Counted from the stretch's first letter, positions 1-9,859 are shown. The stretch is 64,000 nt of DNA from Corynebacterium jeikeium (GCF_028609885.1 NZ_CP063195.1:1116001-1180000); one strand, 5' to 3'. Notes: generated from the sequence alone by a model not told the origin. Numbers and translations: made by a program.

Positions 1-464
1 AGCTTGCCCGCGCCGCAGATCAGCTGGCGGGTAACCAGGAAAGGCAGCAACTGCTTGCTGAGGCCCTTCAAAGGAATATCGCGGCTGACCAGGTAGTTCT
101 CGTGGCAGCCATAGGAGTTCCCCAGGGAATCCGTGTTGTTCTTGAGCAGGTAGACCTTGCCGCCGACGGCCTGCTCGGCGCGGTCGGCCAGCTCGTGGAA
201 CATCAGATCGCCAGAGCGGTCGTAGGCGATCAGCTGGTGCAGGCTATCACACTCCGCGGTGGCGAATTCCGGGTGCGCGCCGACGTCCAGGTACAGGCGC
301 GAAGCGTTCTCGGTGTAGATGTTCGAGCTGCGGTGCTCCTCCACCACGGGGGCGAAGAGCTTGCGGGCAATCTCGTCGGGTCCGAGGCGCCGGGAGGAAT
401 CCTGCATGTTGGCGATTCCATACTCGGTCTCCAGGCCCATGATGCGGCGGCGGATGGCGGTCAC
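1..464 (-). CDS. pafA: Pup--protein ligase PafA (5' part only, runs off window)
   Basis: PafA joins the C-terminal glutamate of Pup to lysines of target proteins using ATP. Only the first 154 codons are inside the window. The glutamine-synthetase-like N terminus GLETEYGI lies at residues 10-17, carrying the conserved catalytic Glu region, and a later YLDVGAHPE stretch matches the family metal/ATP site. The start is GTG at 464, and its GTGA overlaps the TGA stop of pup, so the two are translationally coupled. Dop, two genes upstream, is a paralogue with the same ETEYGI motif. In proteasome-bearing actinobacteria prcB and prcA sit between pup and pafA; here there is no room for them. Confidence 0.93.
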   Translation of the reverse strand, partial: MTAIRRRIMGLETEYGIANMQDSSRRLGPDEIARKLFAPVVEEHRSSNIYTENASRLYLDVGAHPEFATAECDSLHQLIAYDRSGDLMFHELADRAEQAVGGKVYLLKNNTDSLGNSYGCHENYLVSRDIPLKGLSKQLLPFLVTRQLICGAGK

Positions 465-655
465 TGGCCGCCCTTTTGTACGTAGGAGCGGACGAACTCC
501 TCCGCGTTGTTCTCCAGCAGGCCGTCGATCTCGTCCAGCAGATCGTCGGTACCGGTGACGTTCACCTGCTGGGTGCCCGCGCCGGAGGTCTGCTCGATGG
601 GTTCGTCGTCGTCGCGCCGACCGCCGCCGGCGCTGACCTGTCCGCCCTGTGCCAT
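461..655 (-). CDS. pup: prokaryotic ubiquitin-like protein Pup
   Basis: A 64-residue Gly/Asp/Glu-rich protein that is the protein tag of the pupylation system. The C terminus is YVQKGGQ: the final Gln must be deamidated to Glu by Dop before PafA can ligate it. The N-terminal third is Gly/Arg/Asp-rich and disordered-looking. The segment [18 protein letters not shown] is the helical part that binds the ATPase coiled coil. It lies 2 bases downstream of dop and overlaps pafA by 4 bases. Length and both termini match the family well. Confidence 0.96.
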   Translation of the reverse strand: MAQGGQVSAGGGRRDDDEPIEQTSGAGTQQVNVTGTDDLLDEIDGLLENNAEEFVRSYVQKGGQ

Positions 656-657
656 GA

Positions 658-2181
658 TTAATCTTCCTTTCTGCCAACCCCGGAGATCTTGTCCGGGTTG
701 ATTTCCTTCAAGCCTGCCACGAGCTCGCCGATGCCGGGGCGCGGTTGCGCTTCCAGCAGCGCGCGTAGCTCCAACTGGTTGAACCCGCGGGGGTCATCCA
801 TGGTGATCTGCACCGCGCCATCCGGGGTGTCCACGATGACGCTATCCCAGTTAGCCGAGAGGATGTCGGCGGAGTAGTTCGCCACCAGGTGCCCGCGCAG
901 CCACGCGCGCGTGGCCTGTGGCGGGGTGTCCACCGCGGCCTCGATCTCTGCCGGGTCCAGCAGGGTTTGCATCCGGCCCTTCCGCACCAGCGCATGGTAG
1001 AGCCCGCGTCGCGGGTCGATGTCCGAGTACTGCAGGTCCACCAGGGCCAGGCGCGGGTCGGTCCACTCCAGGCCGCGCGCCCGGTAGGCGTTCATCAGCT
1101 GCAGCTTGGCCGTCCAGTCCAGCCGGTCGGCGGTGGACAGCGGATCGGCCTCGAGATCGTCGAGGATCTTGCCCCACAGCTCGAAGACCTCCAGGTTGTC
1201 GCCGCGCAGCTCCATGATCTCCCACACGCGCTTGCGGATCTCCCGCTGGGTCTCGATGGCGGTGCGTTCCGCCTGGCCGTAGAAGCGCAGGCGGTAGGTG
1301 CAGTCCAGATCCCGGGAGACGCGCTGGACGTCCGCCACCGGCTCCAGCAGACGCAGGTCGCCGAAGTAAGCGCCCTCGGCTACCGCCGCCAGCACCAGCG
1401 CAGTGGTGCCGAACTTCAGGTAGTTGGAGAACTCGCTCAAGTTCGCATCCCCGATGATCACGTGCAGGCGGCGCCACTTGTCGGCCTCCGCGTGCGGCTC
1501 GTCGCGGGTATTCACGATGCCGCGGTTCAGCGTGGTCTCCAGCGAGACCTCCGTCTCGATGTAGTCGGCGCGCTGGCTGATCTGGAAGCCCGGTTGCTCC
1601 CCCTGCTGCCCCAGCCCGATGCGGCCGGCGCCGCAGTAGACCTGCCGGGTGACGAAATGCGGGATTAAAGCCGCCTGCACGTCCTCGACGTCCAGGTCGC
1701 GCGGGTACAGGTAGTTCTCGTGCGAGCCGTAGCTGGCGCCCTTGCCGTCCACGTTGTTCTTGTAGATCTTCAGCTCCGGCTCGGCGGCCTCGGCGGCGCG
1801 GTGCATGATGATGTCCCCGGCCTTGTCCCACACCACCGCGTCGCGGGCAGTCGTGGTCTCCGGGGAGGAATACTCCGGGTGCGCGTGATCCACATAGAAG
1901 CGCGCGCCGTTGGCGGTGATGACGTTCGCCGCGCCGAGGGCATTCGGATCCAGCACCGGGGCGGCACCCCGACGGTAGCGGCGCAGGTCGAAGCCGCGGA
2001 TGTCACGCAGAGGGGATTCGTTCTCGTAGTCCCACCGGGTGCGGCGGTTCACCCCCTGGCCGCTGTGCTCAGCATAGGCCACGACGGCCTGGGTGGAGGT
2101 GTGAATCGGGCTGGCCGACGGATCGTCCACGGCGACGATGCCGTACTCCGTCTCCGAGCCAATGATGTGCGGACCAAACAA
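658..2181 (-). CDS. dop: Pup deamidase/depupylase Dop
   Basis: Dop converts the Pup C-terminal Gln to Glu and also removes Pup from substrates. The 507-residue protein begins [16 protein letters not shown], the Dop form of the carboxylate-amine/ammonia ligase-like fold shared with PafA. The start is TTG at 2181, chosen because AGGAGGG sits 7 bases upstream and the N terminus then matches the family exactly. It lies 12 bases after the ATPase gene and 2 bases before pup, so mpa-dop-pup-pafA is read as one operon. Confidence 0.95.
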   Translation of the reverse strand: MFGPHIIGSETEYGIVAVDDPSASPIHTSTQAVVAYAEHSGQGVNRRTRWDYENESPLRDIRGFDLRRYRRGAAPVLDPNALGAANVITANGARFYVDHAHPEYSSPETTTARDAVVWDKAGDIIMHRAAEAAEPELKIYKNNVDGKGASYGSHENYLYPRDLDVEDVQAALIPHFVTRQVYCGAGRIGLGQQGEQPGFQISQRADYIETEVSLETTLNRGIVNTRDEPHAEADKWRRLHVIIGDANLSEFSNYLKFGTTALVLAAVAEGAYFGDLRLLEPVADVQRVSRDLDCTYRLRFYGQAERTAIETQREIRKRVWEIMELRGDNLEVFELWGKILDDLEADPLSTADRLDWTAKLQLMNAYRARGLEWTDPRLALVDLQYSDIDPRRGLYHALVRKGRMQTLLDPAEIEAAVDTPPQATRAWLRGHLVANYSADILSANWDSVIVDTPDGAVQITMDDPRGFNQLELRALLEAQPRPGIGELVAGLKEINPDKISGVGRKED

Positions 2182-2193
2182 GATTCTTCCCTC

Positions 2194-3747
2194 CTAGACC
2201 TTGTGCACGTCGATGTCCACGACGCGCTTCGTGCCGTGGCCGTAGATGCGCGCCCACTCCGCGGGGTTGGTGGTATCCGGCAGATCCTCGGAATCCCCCA
2301 CCTCGGCCAGAACGGCCGCGTGCACGTGCTCCGGGCGCAGGCCGTCTGTACCGTTTGCGCCGTTGTGAAGCGCGTCCTTGATGGCCAGGGTCTTCGCCCG
2401 GTCCACGATATTCGCCAGCATCGCGCCGGAAACGAAGTCCGCCCAGTACAGATCCTCGCGGCTGCCGTCGGCGTAGTGGAGCGTGACATAGCGGTGCGCC
2501 TCGTCCCGAGTAAACAGCTCGTCGACGATGCTCTGCCGCAGGGCCTCCGCTGCCGCTTCGTTGGAGCCGGCAGCGGCGGAGAAGTCGGCGTCAATAGGTA
2601 GAGAAGCATCGAGGTGCTTCGACAGGATGGCGGCCGCACCGTCGGCGTCGGGCCGGGCGATACGAATCTTCACGTCCAGGCGGCCGGGGCGCAGGATGGC
2701 CGGGTCGATGAGCTCCTCGCGGTTCGAGGCGCCGATGACGATGACGTTGCCTGCGGCCTCCACGCCGTCGAGTTCCGCGAGCAGCTGTGGGACGACGGTG
2801 GACTCCATGTCGGAGCTCACACCCGTACCGCGCGTGCGGAACAGCGCCTCCATCTCGTCGAAGAAGACGATGACGGGGCGGCCGGAGCTGGCCACGCGGC
2901 GGGCCTGCTCGAAGATCGCGCGGATCTGGCGCTCGGTCTCGCCCACGAACTTGTTCAGCAGCTCGGGGCCCTTGATGTTCAGGAAGTACGGGGAATCCGA
3001 CTGCGCCAGAGAGTTCGCCACGGCCTTGGCGATCAGAGTCTTGCCGTTGCCGGGCGGCCCGTAGAGCAGCACACCCTTCGGCGGTCGCAGGCCGTAGCGG
3101 GTGTAGATCTCGGGGTGCAAAAAAGGCAGCTCAACCGCGTCGCGAATCTGCGTGATCTGCTGGCTTAGGCCACCAATGTCGTCGTAGGTGACGTCCGGGA
3201 CTTCCTCCAGGATCAGGTTGTTCGTCTCCGCGCGTGGAACGGCCTCGAAAGCCCATCCGGACTTGCGGTCCACGATGACGGAATCCCCGGTGACCACTTC
3301 TTTGGCCAGGTCGCCGGCGGCCTTGACCACGTACTCCTCGCCCACCTTGTCGGCGATAATCAGCCGGTCACCGGAGACCTCTACAACCTGCGCGATGTCG
3401 CCGAAGTCCGGCTGGCCGGTGACTTCCACGACTTGCTGCCCCTCCCCTAGACGCACCATCGCGCCGGGCACTAGCTCGTGCTGCGGGACGTGCGGCGAGA
3501 CCATCAGGCGCATCCGGCGGCCGGCGGTAAATACCTCGGCGGTGAAGTCCCGGTTGGCCTGCAGCAGCGTGCCGTAGGTGCTTGGCGGCTCGGCCAGGGC
3601 CTCCAGCCGACCGTTGATCTCCTCCAGCTTCGTGCGGCTGGCCTGAAGCAGCTCCACGAGCTTCGCATTGCGCGCGCCGAGCTGGCGGTTCGCGATCTGC
3701 AACTCACGCAGAGTCTGTGGCCCTTCCGCTGATGTGTTCTCGGTCAT
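2194..3747 (-). CDS. mpa: AAA ATPase ARC/Mpa of the pupylation system
   Basis: A hexameric AAA ATPase that recognises pupylated proteins and unfolds them. In the 517-residue product, an N-terminal coiled coil (about residues 10-50) for Pup binding is followed by OB-type domains and one AAA module with Walker A GPPGNGKT and Walker B VIVFFDEMEALF. The C terminus is VVDIDVHKV and lacks the GQYL-type tail that docks Mpa onto the 20S proteasome, consistent with the absence of prcBA. The start was set to the ATG at 3747 because a TAGACT -10 element lies 7 bases upstream. The frame stays open 19 codons further, but that extension overlaps trmI. Confidence 0.94.
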   Translation of the reverse strand: MTENTSAEGPQTLRELQIANRQLGARNAKLVELLQASRTKLEEINGRLEALAEPPSTYGTLLQANRDFTAEVFTAGRRMRLMVSPHVPQHELVPGAMVRLGEGQQVVEVTGQPDFGDIAQVVEVSGDRLIIADKVGEEYVVKAAGDLAKEVVTGDSVIVDRKSGWAFEAVPRAETNNLILEEVPDVTYDDIGGLSQQITQIRDAVELPFLHPEIYTRYGLRPPKGVLLYGPPGNGKTLIAKAVANSLAQSDSPYFLNIKGPELLNKFVGETERQIRAIFEQARRVASSGRPVIVFFDEMEALFRTRGTGVSSDMESTVVPQLLAELDGVEAAGNVIVIGASNREELIDPAILRPGRLDVKIRIARPDADGAAAILSKHLDASLPIDADFSAAAGSNEAAAEALRQSIVDELFTRDEAHRYVTLHYADGSREDLYWADFVSGAMLANIVDRAKTLAIKDALHNGANGTDGLRPEHVHAAVLAEVGDSEDLPDTTNPAEWARIYGHGTKRVVDIDVHKV

Positions 3748-3754
3748 ACTGACC

Positions 3755-3760
3755 AGTCTA
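3755..3760 (-). promoter_or_regulatory. -10 element of leaderless mpa promoter
   Basis: TAGACT on the minus strand, 7 bases before the mpa ATG, directly after the trmI stop codon. The spacing puts the transcription start at or next to the A of ATG. Seen in sequence; use as a promoter is inferred. Confidence 0.6.
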
Positions 3761-4594
3761 CTAACGGCGGGCGCGGCGCTGTGGTCGAGGTGCGGTGACG
3801 CCATCAGCCAGCCTGCGCGCCAGGATCAGAAATGCTGTGTGCGCGTTCATTCGGTGTTCGGGGCGGGTGGCCAGACCCTCGACCTTCCACTCACGCACCA
3901 GGGATTCCCAGGCCTTCGGTTCGGTAAAGCAGCCGGTCTCGCGGATGCCTTCCATGACCTTCATCAGCTGCGGGACGGTTGCGACGTAGGTCATGAAGAC
4001 ACCGCCTGGGATAAGCACGTCTTTGACGGTGTCCAGCATCTCCCAGGGCTCCAACATGTCCAGCAGCACGCGGTCGACGTCGCCGACATCTTCCTTAGTG
4101 ACCGTCTTCAGGTCGCCCAAGCGCAGGTCCCAGTTCTCTGGGTGGCCACCGAAGTAGTCCTCCACGTTGTCCTTGGCGTAGGCCAGGTGGTCCTCGCGAA
4201 TTTCGTAGCTAATGACTTTGCCCTTCGGCCCTACGGCCCGCAGGAGCCAGGTGCTCATGGCGCCGGAGCCCGCGCCGGCCTCCAGCACCGTGGCGCCGGG
4301 GAAAATGTCTCCCTCCACGAGGATTTGGGCGGCGTCCTTCGGGTAAATAACGGCCGCGCCCCGGGGCATGGAAAGCACGTGGTCGACCAGCAGGTGGCGG
4401 AAGCACAGGTATTCGGCAGCCCCGGAGGATTTGACCACGGTGCCCTCGTGCTGGCCGATGATGTCGTCGTGGCGGATTTCGCCCTTGTGGGTGAAGAAGC
4501 TCTCACCCTTGGCCAGGGTGATGGTGAAGTGGCGGCGCTTGGCGTCTGTGAGCTGCACGCGGTCGCCTTCGGTGAAACGTCCGGAATATGCCAT
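3761..4594 (-). CDS. trmI: tRNA (adenine-N1)-methyltransferase TrmI
   Basis: This SAM-dependent methyltransferase forms 1-methyladenosine at position 58 of tRNAs. It has 277 residues. The N-terminal beta domain is followed by a Rossmann methyltransferase domain with the SAM-binding motif VLEAGAGSGAMS at residues 103-114 and an acidic LLDMLEPWE motif later in the fold. The start ATG at 4594 is preceded by an AGGAAGGAAG purine-rich ribosome binding site. The C terminus is Arg-rich. It lies upstream of mpa on the same strand and diverges from the recB-like gene; neighbourhood with pupylation genes is typical of actinobacteria. Confidence 0.92.
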   Translation of the reverse strand: MAYSGRFTEGDRVQLTDAKRRHFTITLAKGESFFTHKGEIRHDDIIGQHEGTVVKSSGAAEYLCFRHLLVDHVLSMPRGAAVIYPKDAAQILVEGDIFPGATVLEAGAGSGAMSTWLLRAVGPKGKVISYEIREDHLAYAKDNVEDYFGGHPENWDLRLGDLKTVTKEDVGDVDRVLLDMLEPWEMLDTVKDVLIPGGVFMTYVATVPQLMKVMEGIRETGCFTEPKAWESLVREWKVEGLATRPEHRMNAHTAFLILARRLADGVTAPRPQRRARR

Positions 4595-4635
4595 GTGGTC
4601 TTCCTTCCTGCTTTAAGAGATCCGGTTCATTTTAC

Positions 4636-4641
4636 TAGGGT
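4636..4641 (+). promoter_or_regulatory. -10 element of leaderless promoter, RecB-like nuclease
   Basis: TAGGGT ends 7 bases before the GTG start at 4649. No ribosome binding site precedes this GTG, so a leaderless message is the simplest reading. Confidence 0.5.
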
Positions 4642-4648
4642 GGGTCGG

Positions 4649-5449
4649 GTGACTACGAAACTAGCTCTTTCCCCTTCTCGCGCCAATGACTACAAGCAGT
4701 GCCCCCTGCTTTACCGCTTTCGAGCCATCGACAAGTTGGAGGAACCGAGCACGGTCGCCCAGGTGAAGGGCACGCTGGTCCACGCGGTGTTGGAAAACCT
4801 GCACCAGCTGCCGCGCGGTAGCCGCACCTACCCGGCGGCGGTGAAGATGATTCGCCCGGAGTGGGAAAAGATGCTGGCCAAGGACCCGGAGCTTTCGGAG
4901 CTGGTTCCCGAGCAGTCCACCGTGGAGTTCTGGGAGGAATGCCGCGCGCTGGTGAAGGGCTACTTCCAGATGGAAAACCCGGATGGTTTTGACGCCCACG
5001 AGTGCGAACAATTCGTGAATCTAACCCTGCCCAACGATGTGCCGGTGCGCGGTTTTATCGACCGCGTGGATATCGCGGAGACTGGCCAGGTGCGCGTGGT
5101 GGACTACAAGACGGGCAAGAAACCGGCACCTCGCTTCGCCGATTCGGCTCGCTTTCAAATGATGTTCTACGCCCTGGTGTGGTGGCGCATGACAGGCGAG
5201 CTGCCCACCCAGCTGAGGTTGATGTACCTGAAGGTCAGCGACGACATGGTGCTGCAGCCCACCGCCACCGAGCTGGCTGCCTTCGAGCGCGAGCTTGGCG
5301 AGCTGTGGGGCCGCATCCTGGCGGATGTGCGCAGCGGCAACTTCCAGCCGCGCACCACCAAGCTGTGCGGGTGGTGCCACTTCCAGGACCTCTGCCCTGC
5401 CTTCGGCGGCACCCCGCCGGACTATCCCTTGGAGGTTTCCTCCTCGTAG
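4649..5449 (+). CDS. RecB/AddB-type exonuclease with Fe-S cluster motif
   Basis: A 266-residue PD-(D/E)XK nuclease of the RecB family. The nuclease core is visible as GFIDRVD at residues 135-141 and VDYKTGK at 151-157. Four cysteines, C18 in an N-terminal [10 protein letters not shown] motif and C240, C243 and C249 in a CxxCx5C motif, match the cluster-binding arrangement of AddB/Cas4-type iron-sulfur nucleases. There is no helicase domain, so it acts alone or with a partner; its in vivo role is not established. The frame remains open far upstream, antisense to trmI, but similarity begins at the GTG at 4649. The 3' end overlaps aspA by 28 bases. Confidence 0.88.
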   Translation: MTTKLALSPSRANDYKQCPLLYRFRAIDKLEEPSTVAQVKGTLVHAVLENLHQLPRGSRTYPAAVKMIRPEWEKMLAKDPELSELVPEQSTVEFWEECRALVKGYFQMENPDGFDAHECEQFVNLTLPNDVPVRGFIDRVDIAETGQVRVVDYKTGKKPAPRFADSARFQMMFYALVWWRMTGELPTQLRLMYLKVSDDMVLQPTATELAAFERELGELWGRILADVRSGNFQPRTTKLCGWCHFQDLCPAFGGTPPDYPLEVSSS

Positions 5450-6981
5450 TCCGTGTAGAGCTTGCCCTGGAACTTGGGGTTCAGGAGGTTCTCCGGGCTC
5501 AAGACCTCGTCGAGGGTTTGCTCGTCCAGCAGGCCCTTTTCCAGCACCAGGTCACGCACGGACTTGCCGGTGCGGGCTGCCTCCTTGCCCACCAAGTCGC
5601 CGTTGTGGTGGCCGATGAGCGGGTTCAGGTAAGTGATGATGCCGATGGAGTTCTCCACGTAGCGGCGGCACACGTCGGCATTGGCCGTGATGTCCACGAC
5701 ACACAGGGCGCGCAGCGTGGTGCAGGCTCGAGCCAGGAAACGCACGGACTCAAACACACACTGGGCGATGACCGGCTCCATGACGTTGAGCTGCAGCTGG
5801 CCGGCCTCTGCGGCCATGGAGACCGTCTGGTCGTTGCCGAAAACCTTGAAGCAGATCTGGTTTACAACCTCGGGGATAACCGGGTTCACCTTGGCCGGCA
5901 TGATTGACGAGCCGGCCTGGCGCTCCGGCAGGTTGATCTCGTTTAGACCGGCGCGCGGGCCAGAGGACAGAAGGCGCAGGTCGTTACAGATCTTCGACAG
6001 CTTCATGGCCACGCGCTTCACGGCGGCGTGAGCATTGACGTATGCGCCGGTATCGCTGGTGGCCTCGATGAGGTCGCGAGCCGGCTCGATCTTCAGGCCG
6101 CTGACCTCGCTGAGCGCGCGGATGACCGCGTTCTGGTAGCCGGGCGGGGTGTTCACGCCCGTGCCAATGGCGGTGGCGCCCAGATTCATTTCGCGCAGCT
6201 GTGCCTGGGAACGTTCGAGCTGCAGGCGCTCCTCGGCGATGTTGTAGCCGAATGCGCGGAACTCCTGGCCCAGGGACATGGGCACGGCGTCCTGGAGCTG
6301 GGTACGGCCCATCTTCAGGATGTTGCGGAACTCGTGGCCCTTGGCCAGAAACGCGCGCTCGAGCGCGTCGAGGTGCTTAATCAGCTGATCAATTGCGAAG
6401 TGCAGACCCAGACGGAAGCCGGTGGGATAGGCATCGTTGGTGGACTGGGACATATTGACATCATCGTTGGGGTTGATGATGTCGTAGGAACCCTTCGGGT
6501 GCCCTAGGTATTCCAGGGCGAGGTTTGCGATGACCTCGTTGGTGTTCATGTTCACACTGGTGCCAGCACCGCCCTGGAATACGTCGATCGGGAACTGATC
6601 CATGCAGCGGTGCTCTTCCAGCACCTGGTCACAGGCCCAGATGATAGCTTTGGCCTTCTCATCTGGCAGGGCGAAAATCTCGTTGTTGGCCATCGCAGTA
6701 GCCTTCTTGACCATAACCATGCCGCGGATAAACTCCGGGATTTGGTTGATGGTGGTACGCGAAATCTGGAAGTTATCCACCGCGCGAAGGGTGTGAACGC
6801 CGTAGTAGGCGTGGTCCGGAACCTCCATGGTTCCCAGCAGGTCCTCTTCGGTGCGGAAGCTCTTCGCAGCGCGCGCCAGCTGGGAGTGTGTTTCAGCCGA
6901 CGTGATGATGTCGGTAGAGCTCACGACAGTATCGCCGTGAACTTCCGCCGCTGCCTTTGACGGGATTGGTTTATCGGTCAC
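5422..6981 (-). CDS. aspA: aspartate ammonia-lyase (aspartase)
   Basis: It catalyses reversible deamination of L-aspartate to fumarate and ammonium. The 519-residue protein belongs to the fumarase/aspartase superfamily; the signature [11 protein letters not shown] falls near residue 357, with TSNDAYPTG- and HxN-type substrate motifs upstream. About 40 N-terminal residues before the conserved [20 protein letters not shown] region are low complexity, as in the C. glutamicum enzyme. I chose GTG at 6981 because AGAGGACG precedes it; an upstream extension of 23 codons (to 7050) would run into the hisG stop. It is convergent with, and overlaps, the RecB-like gene. Confidence 0.93.
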   Translation of the reverse strand: MTDKPIPSKAAAEVHGDTVVSSTDIITSAETHSQLARAAKSFRTEEDLLGTMEVPDHAYYGVHTLRAVDNFQISRTTINQIPEFIRGMVMVKKATAMANNEIFALPDEKAKAIIWACDQVLEEHRCMDQFPIDVFQGGAGTSVNMNTNEVIANLALEYLGHPKGSYDIINPNDDVNMSQSTNDAYPTGFRLGLHFAIDQLIKHLDALERAFLAKGHEFRNILKMGRTQLQDAVPMSLGQEFRAFGYNIAEERLQLERSQAQLREMNLGATAIGTGVNTPPGYQNAVIRALSEVSGLKIEPARDLIEATSDTGAYVNAHAAVKRVAMKLSKICNDLRLLSSGPRAGLNEINLPERQAGSSIMPAKVNPVIPEVVNQICFKVFGNDQTVSMAAEAGQLQLNVMEPVIAQCVFESVRFLARACTTLRALCVVDITANADVCRRYVENSIGIITYLNPLIGHHNGDLVGKEAARTGKSVRDLVLEKGLLDEQTLDEVLSPENLLNPKFQGKLYTDYEEETSKG

Positions 6982-7036
6982 GATTCGTCCTCTGGTTGGG
7001 GAGCAACATTCTGTTCCCCACCCTAACGAAAACAAC

Positions 7037-7882
7037 CTAGATACGTGCAATCCTAATGTCAGTTGCCAAAATTGCCTCCGCGCCCAGTGCGGAAAGCTCG
7101 TCCATCAGAGAGTTGGCCTGGGTTTTTGGCACCATCGCGCGGACGGCCACCCAGCTGTCGTTGGCCAGCGGGGAAACGGTTGGGGCTGACAGCCCCGGCG
7201 TAATGGCGGCAACCTTGTCAAGATTCTCGCGGGCCACGTTGTAGTCCAGCATCACGTAGTTGTGGGCGTGCAAAATGCCCTGGATGCGCTTAATGAGCAC
7301 GCTCTGCTCGGCGGTGACCTCCGCACCCTTACGGCCGACGATGACAGCCTCGGAGACACACAGTGGATCGCCGAAAGGCTTCAACCCCTGCTGGCGCAGC
7401 GTCCGACCTGTGGAGACCACGTCGGCGATAACGTCGGCCACGCCCAGGCGGATGGAGATCTCCACCGCGCCGTCCAAGCGAATCACCTGTGCCTCCAGCC
7501 CCCGGTTGGCGAGATCCTTGCGCACCAGGTTCGGATAACTGGTAGCGATGCGCTTGCCGGCGAGCTGTTCCACAGTCCAGTTCTCGTCCTTTGGTGCGGC
7601 GTAACGGAAGGTGGAAGCGCCGAAGCCCAGGGCCAGCAGTTCGTCGACCTCCTCGCGAGTATCCGCGGCTAGATCGCGGCCTGTGATGCCGATGTCGAGG
7701 TGCCCGGAGGCGATGTAAATCGCGATGTCTTTGGGGCGCAGGAAGTAGAACTCCACCCCGTTGTCCTCGTCGGCGATAGTCAGCGACTTCGAATCGCCGC
7801 GGGTGGCGTAGCCAGCCTCCTTTAGGATCGAGGTGGCCGTCTCGGACAGGGAACCCTTGTTGGGGACTGCAACGCGCAGCAT
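7037..7882 (-). CDS. hisG: ATP phosphoribosyltransferase HisG
   Basis: This is the first step of histidine synthesis, joining ATP and PRPP to phosphoribosyl-ATP. At 281 residues it is the long form of HisG, with a C-terminal regulatory domain (from about residue 210) that binds histidine in related enzymes. The PRPP/ATP-binding segment [21 protein letters not shown] is intact (quoted here as [13 protein letters not shown]). The start ATG at 7882 follows a GAGAAAGG site within a 14-base tandem repeat. It lies 40 bases downstream of the HAD-HisE gene and is presumably co-transcribed with it. Confidence 0.95.
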   Translation of the reverse strand: MLRVAVPNKGSLSETATSILKEAGYATRGDSKSLTIADEDNGVEFYFLRPKDIAIYIASGHLDIGITGRDLAADTREEVDELLALGFGASTFRYAAPKDENWTVEQLAGKRIATSYPNLVRKDLANRGLEAQVIRLDGAVEISIRLGVADVIADVVSTGRTLRQQGLKPFGDPLCVSEAVIVGRKGAEVTAEQSVLIKRIQGILHAHNYVMLDYNVARENLDKVAAITPGLSAPTVSPLANDSWVAVRAMVPKTQANSLMDELSALGAEAILATDIRIARI

Positions 7883-7897
7883 GATCGTGGTGGCTGC

Positions 7898-7925
7898 CTT
7901 TCTCGGGTTTGCTTTCTCGGGTTTA
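7898..7925. repeat. 14-base tandem duplication between hisE and hisG
   Basis: CTTTCTCGGGTTTG is followed directly by CTTTCTCGGGTTTA. The second copy contains the HisE stop codon and the first supplies the purine-rich stretch upstream of hisG, so the duplication sets the spacing between the two cistrons. Confidence 0.85.
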
Positions 7926-8921
7926 GAGGTACTTGTAAATATCAGCAGGGGTCAGGCCACGGCCGACCATCACGACCTGCAGCCAGTAAAGAAGCTGGGA
8001 GATCTCCTCGGCCAGCTCCTCGTCAGACTCGTACTCCGCGGCCAACCACACCTCGCCGGCCTCTTCGACGATCTTCTTGCCCTGGAAATGCACCCCAGCG
8101 TCCAAAGCCTTGACGGTGCCAGAGCCCTCGGGGCGCTCCTTGGCGCGGGAAGACAGCTCGGCGAAAAGGGAATCGAAGGTCTTGAGTTCTTGTTCGTTCA
8201 CGCCTTCTATTGTGGCAGATCGCACACCAGCTGGTGCAGTGTGCCCCAGCTCTGTGTAAATCCGACGTAGATCCTCCAGCGTGAGACTGCCCAAGTCCCG
8301 GGCTCCCTCGCGCAGCTCAGCCAGGGTGTGCACCCCCTGCGGGATCGCGGTCTTCGAGTCGGTCGGTGCTCCCAGCACGCGGCAGCCCGCGTCTCGGGCG
8401 GCAGTCATGCCAGTGGTGGAATCCTCCACTACCAGGCACTCGTCAGGGGCGAAACCAAAGCGTTCGGCGGCGGTGGCGTAGATATCAGGGGCGGGTTTGC
8501 CGTTGGGCACCTCGTCGCCGCACAAGGTGAAGTCGAAGAACTCGCGACCGATGGAATTCAGAGAAACCTCTGTCAGGGCACGGTTCGTGTTTGTCACCAG
8601 AGCCATCGGAAACCCGGCTGCCTTGGCCTCGCTAAGAATTTCCCTAATACCGGGGCGGAACTCTAACTGCCCCGCAAGGAGCTCCTCGACGCGCGTGTAC
8701 ATGAAGTTCAGCCATTCGGCCTTGGCGGCGTCATCAAGAACCAATCCCGCATGGGCCGCGCAGATCTCGACGGTGGTGGGGGTGGTCGCGCCGACCGTCT
8801 TCTCGCGTACCTCCGCGGTCAGCGGGCGGCCCATCTTCTCGCCCATCTCGAAGGTAGCGATGCCCCACAGCGGTTCGGTATCGACCAGGGTGCCGTCCAT
8901 GTCCCAAAGTATTGCTTTCAT
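7923..8921 (-). CDS. hisE: HAD-family phosphatase fused to phosphoribosyl-ATP pyrophosphatase (HisE)
   Basis: One uninterrupted 332-codon frame. Residues 1 to about 225 form a HAD hydrolase with the nucleophile motif DMDGT (D7, D9), a helical cap and a [13 protein letters not shown] motif. From V241 the sequence [20 protein letters not shown] through [15 protein letters not shown] is a complete HisE, which hydrolyses phosphoribosyl-ATP to phosphoribosyl-AMP. In C. glutamicum the two are separate neighbouring genes. V241 is encoded by GTG (8199-8201), but the AGAAGG before it is only 1 base away, so independent HisE initiation looks weak. The join could instead be a recently lost stop codon. 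The HAD substrate is unknown. Confidence 0.85.
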   Translation of the reverse strand: MKAILWDMDGTLVDTEPLWGIATFEMGEKMGRPLTAEVREKTVGATTPTTVEICAAHAGLVLDDAAKAEWLNFMYTRVEELLAGQLEFRPGIREILSEAKAAGFPMALVTNTNRALTEVSLNSIGREFFDFTLCGDEVPNGKPAPDIYATAAERFGFAPDECLVVEDSTTGMTAARDAGCRVLGAPTDSKTAIPQGVHTLAELREGARDLGSLTLEDLRRIYTELGHTAPAGVRSATIEGVNEQELKTFDSLFAELSSRAKERPEGSGTVKALDAGVHFQGKKIVEEAGEVWLAAEYESDEELAEEISQLLYWLQVVMVGRGLTPADIYKYL

Positions 8922-9013
8922 GATGACGTTTAGTTTAGGTCAATCGCTCGTCCAACTGGCGCCCCTGTGCCATAGTTAGTGACATAGGACACACCCTAGG
9001 ATTAAGGAGCGCG

Positions 9014-9859
9014 ATGAGCGAGCAGTCGGCATACTTCGTCCCCGGCAAAGTCACGGAGGAAGAAGGCCAAATCTACCGCAACTACCACCCCACCCAGCAC
9101 ACGGAAAGCCCCTGGGGTCCGGGCTTTCAGCACGGCTCCCCGCCTGCTGCGCTGGTAGCCACGGTGCTGGAGGACGGTGCGCGCGACTCCGGGCTTTCCC
9201 TGGAAGAAGGCCGTTTTAGTCGAATGACTGTCGAAATCCTGGGCGCAGTGCCACTCAGCGAGCTGCGCACACACGCACGGGTGGTGCGCCCCGGCAAGCG
9301 AATCAGCTTCCTGGAAGCGATCGTCACCGACGAATCCGGCCGCGAGTTCATCCGAGGCTCCGGCTGGTGGATTCGCCGCGGGGATACAAAGGAGATCGAG
9401 CGCACCGTCGGTGAGCCTATGCCTGGGCCCTCCGGCGCCGGGGACGGCAGCGACTTCCTCGACCGTTGGGCCAGCGGTTACATCAACTCCATCGAGGCCC
9501 GCCGTGCAGACCTGGACGAGCGTCATCTGAACGTCGATGAGTCCCGCAACCCCGCGATCTACTGGTCGCGCACCGACCTTCCTGCAGTCGAGGGCAAGGA
9601 AGATTCCACATGGGTGCGTCTGATGAAGACAGTGGACATCGCCAATGGCCTGAACAACTTGCTGGATACGGACAAGTGGACGTACATGAACGTCGATACC
9701 ACCGTTTACCTGCACCACGAGATGCGCGGCGAGTGGCTTGGCCTATCCGCCGAGGCAAACTACGGCACCGACGGCATTGGCACCACCGTCACGCGGATCT
9801 ACGACGAGCAGGGCCTCATCGGCACCTGCAACCAGGGGATTATGCTGGCGCCGCGCTAG
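9014..9859 (+). CDS. acyl-CoA thioesterase-like protein (double hotdog)
   Basis: The 281-residue protein resembles the thioesterase-like superfamily with two hotdog halves (about residues 20-130 and 165-280), as in TesB-type enzymes. The N-terminal half carries WGPGFQHGSPPAALVA, the usual hotdog helix region, and the second half TVYLHHEMRGEWLGLSAEAN. The start ATG at 9014 follows AAGGAG by 6 bases. A role in acyl-CoA hydrolysis is inferred from family only; the substrate is unknown. Its TAG stop shares CTAG with the convergent gene. Confidence 0.75.
   Translation: MSEQSAYFVPGKVTEEEGQIYRNYHPTQHTESPWGPGFQHGSPPAALVATVLEDGARDSGLSLEEGRFSRMTVEILGAVPLSELRTHARVVRPGKRISFLEAIVTDESGREFIRGSGWWIRRGDTKEIERTVGEPMPGPSGAGDGSDFLDRWASGYINSIEARRADLDERHLNVDESRNPAIYWSRTDLPAVEGKEDSTWVRLMKTVDIANGLNNLLDTDKWTYMNVDTTVYLHHEMRGEWLGLSAEANYGTDGIGTTVTRIYDEQGLIGTCNQGIMLAPR

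Noticed and set aside
3668-4648. Upstream extension of the RecB-like frame
   Set aside because: The extension is antisense to trmI and has no similarity. The protein family starts at the GTG at 4649.
8199-8201. Independent hisE start codon at the internal GTG
   Set aside because: Not excluded, but the purine tract is 1 base from the GTG and there is no stop codon for the HAD part, so a single fused product is the simpler annotation.
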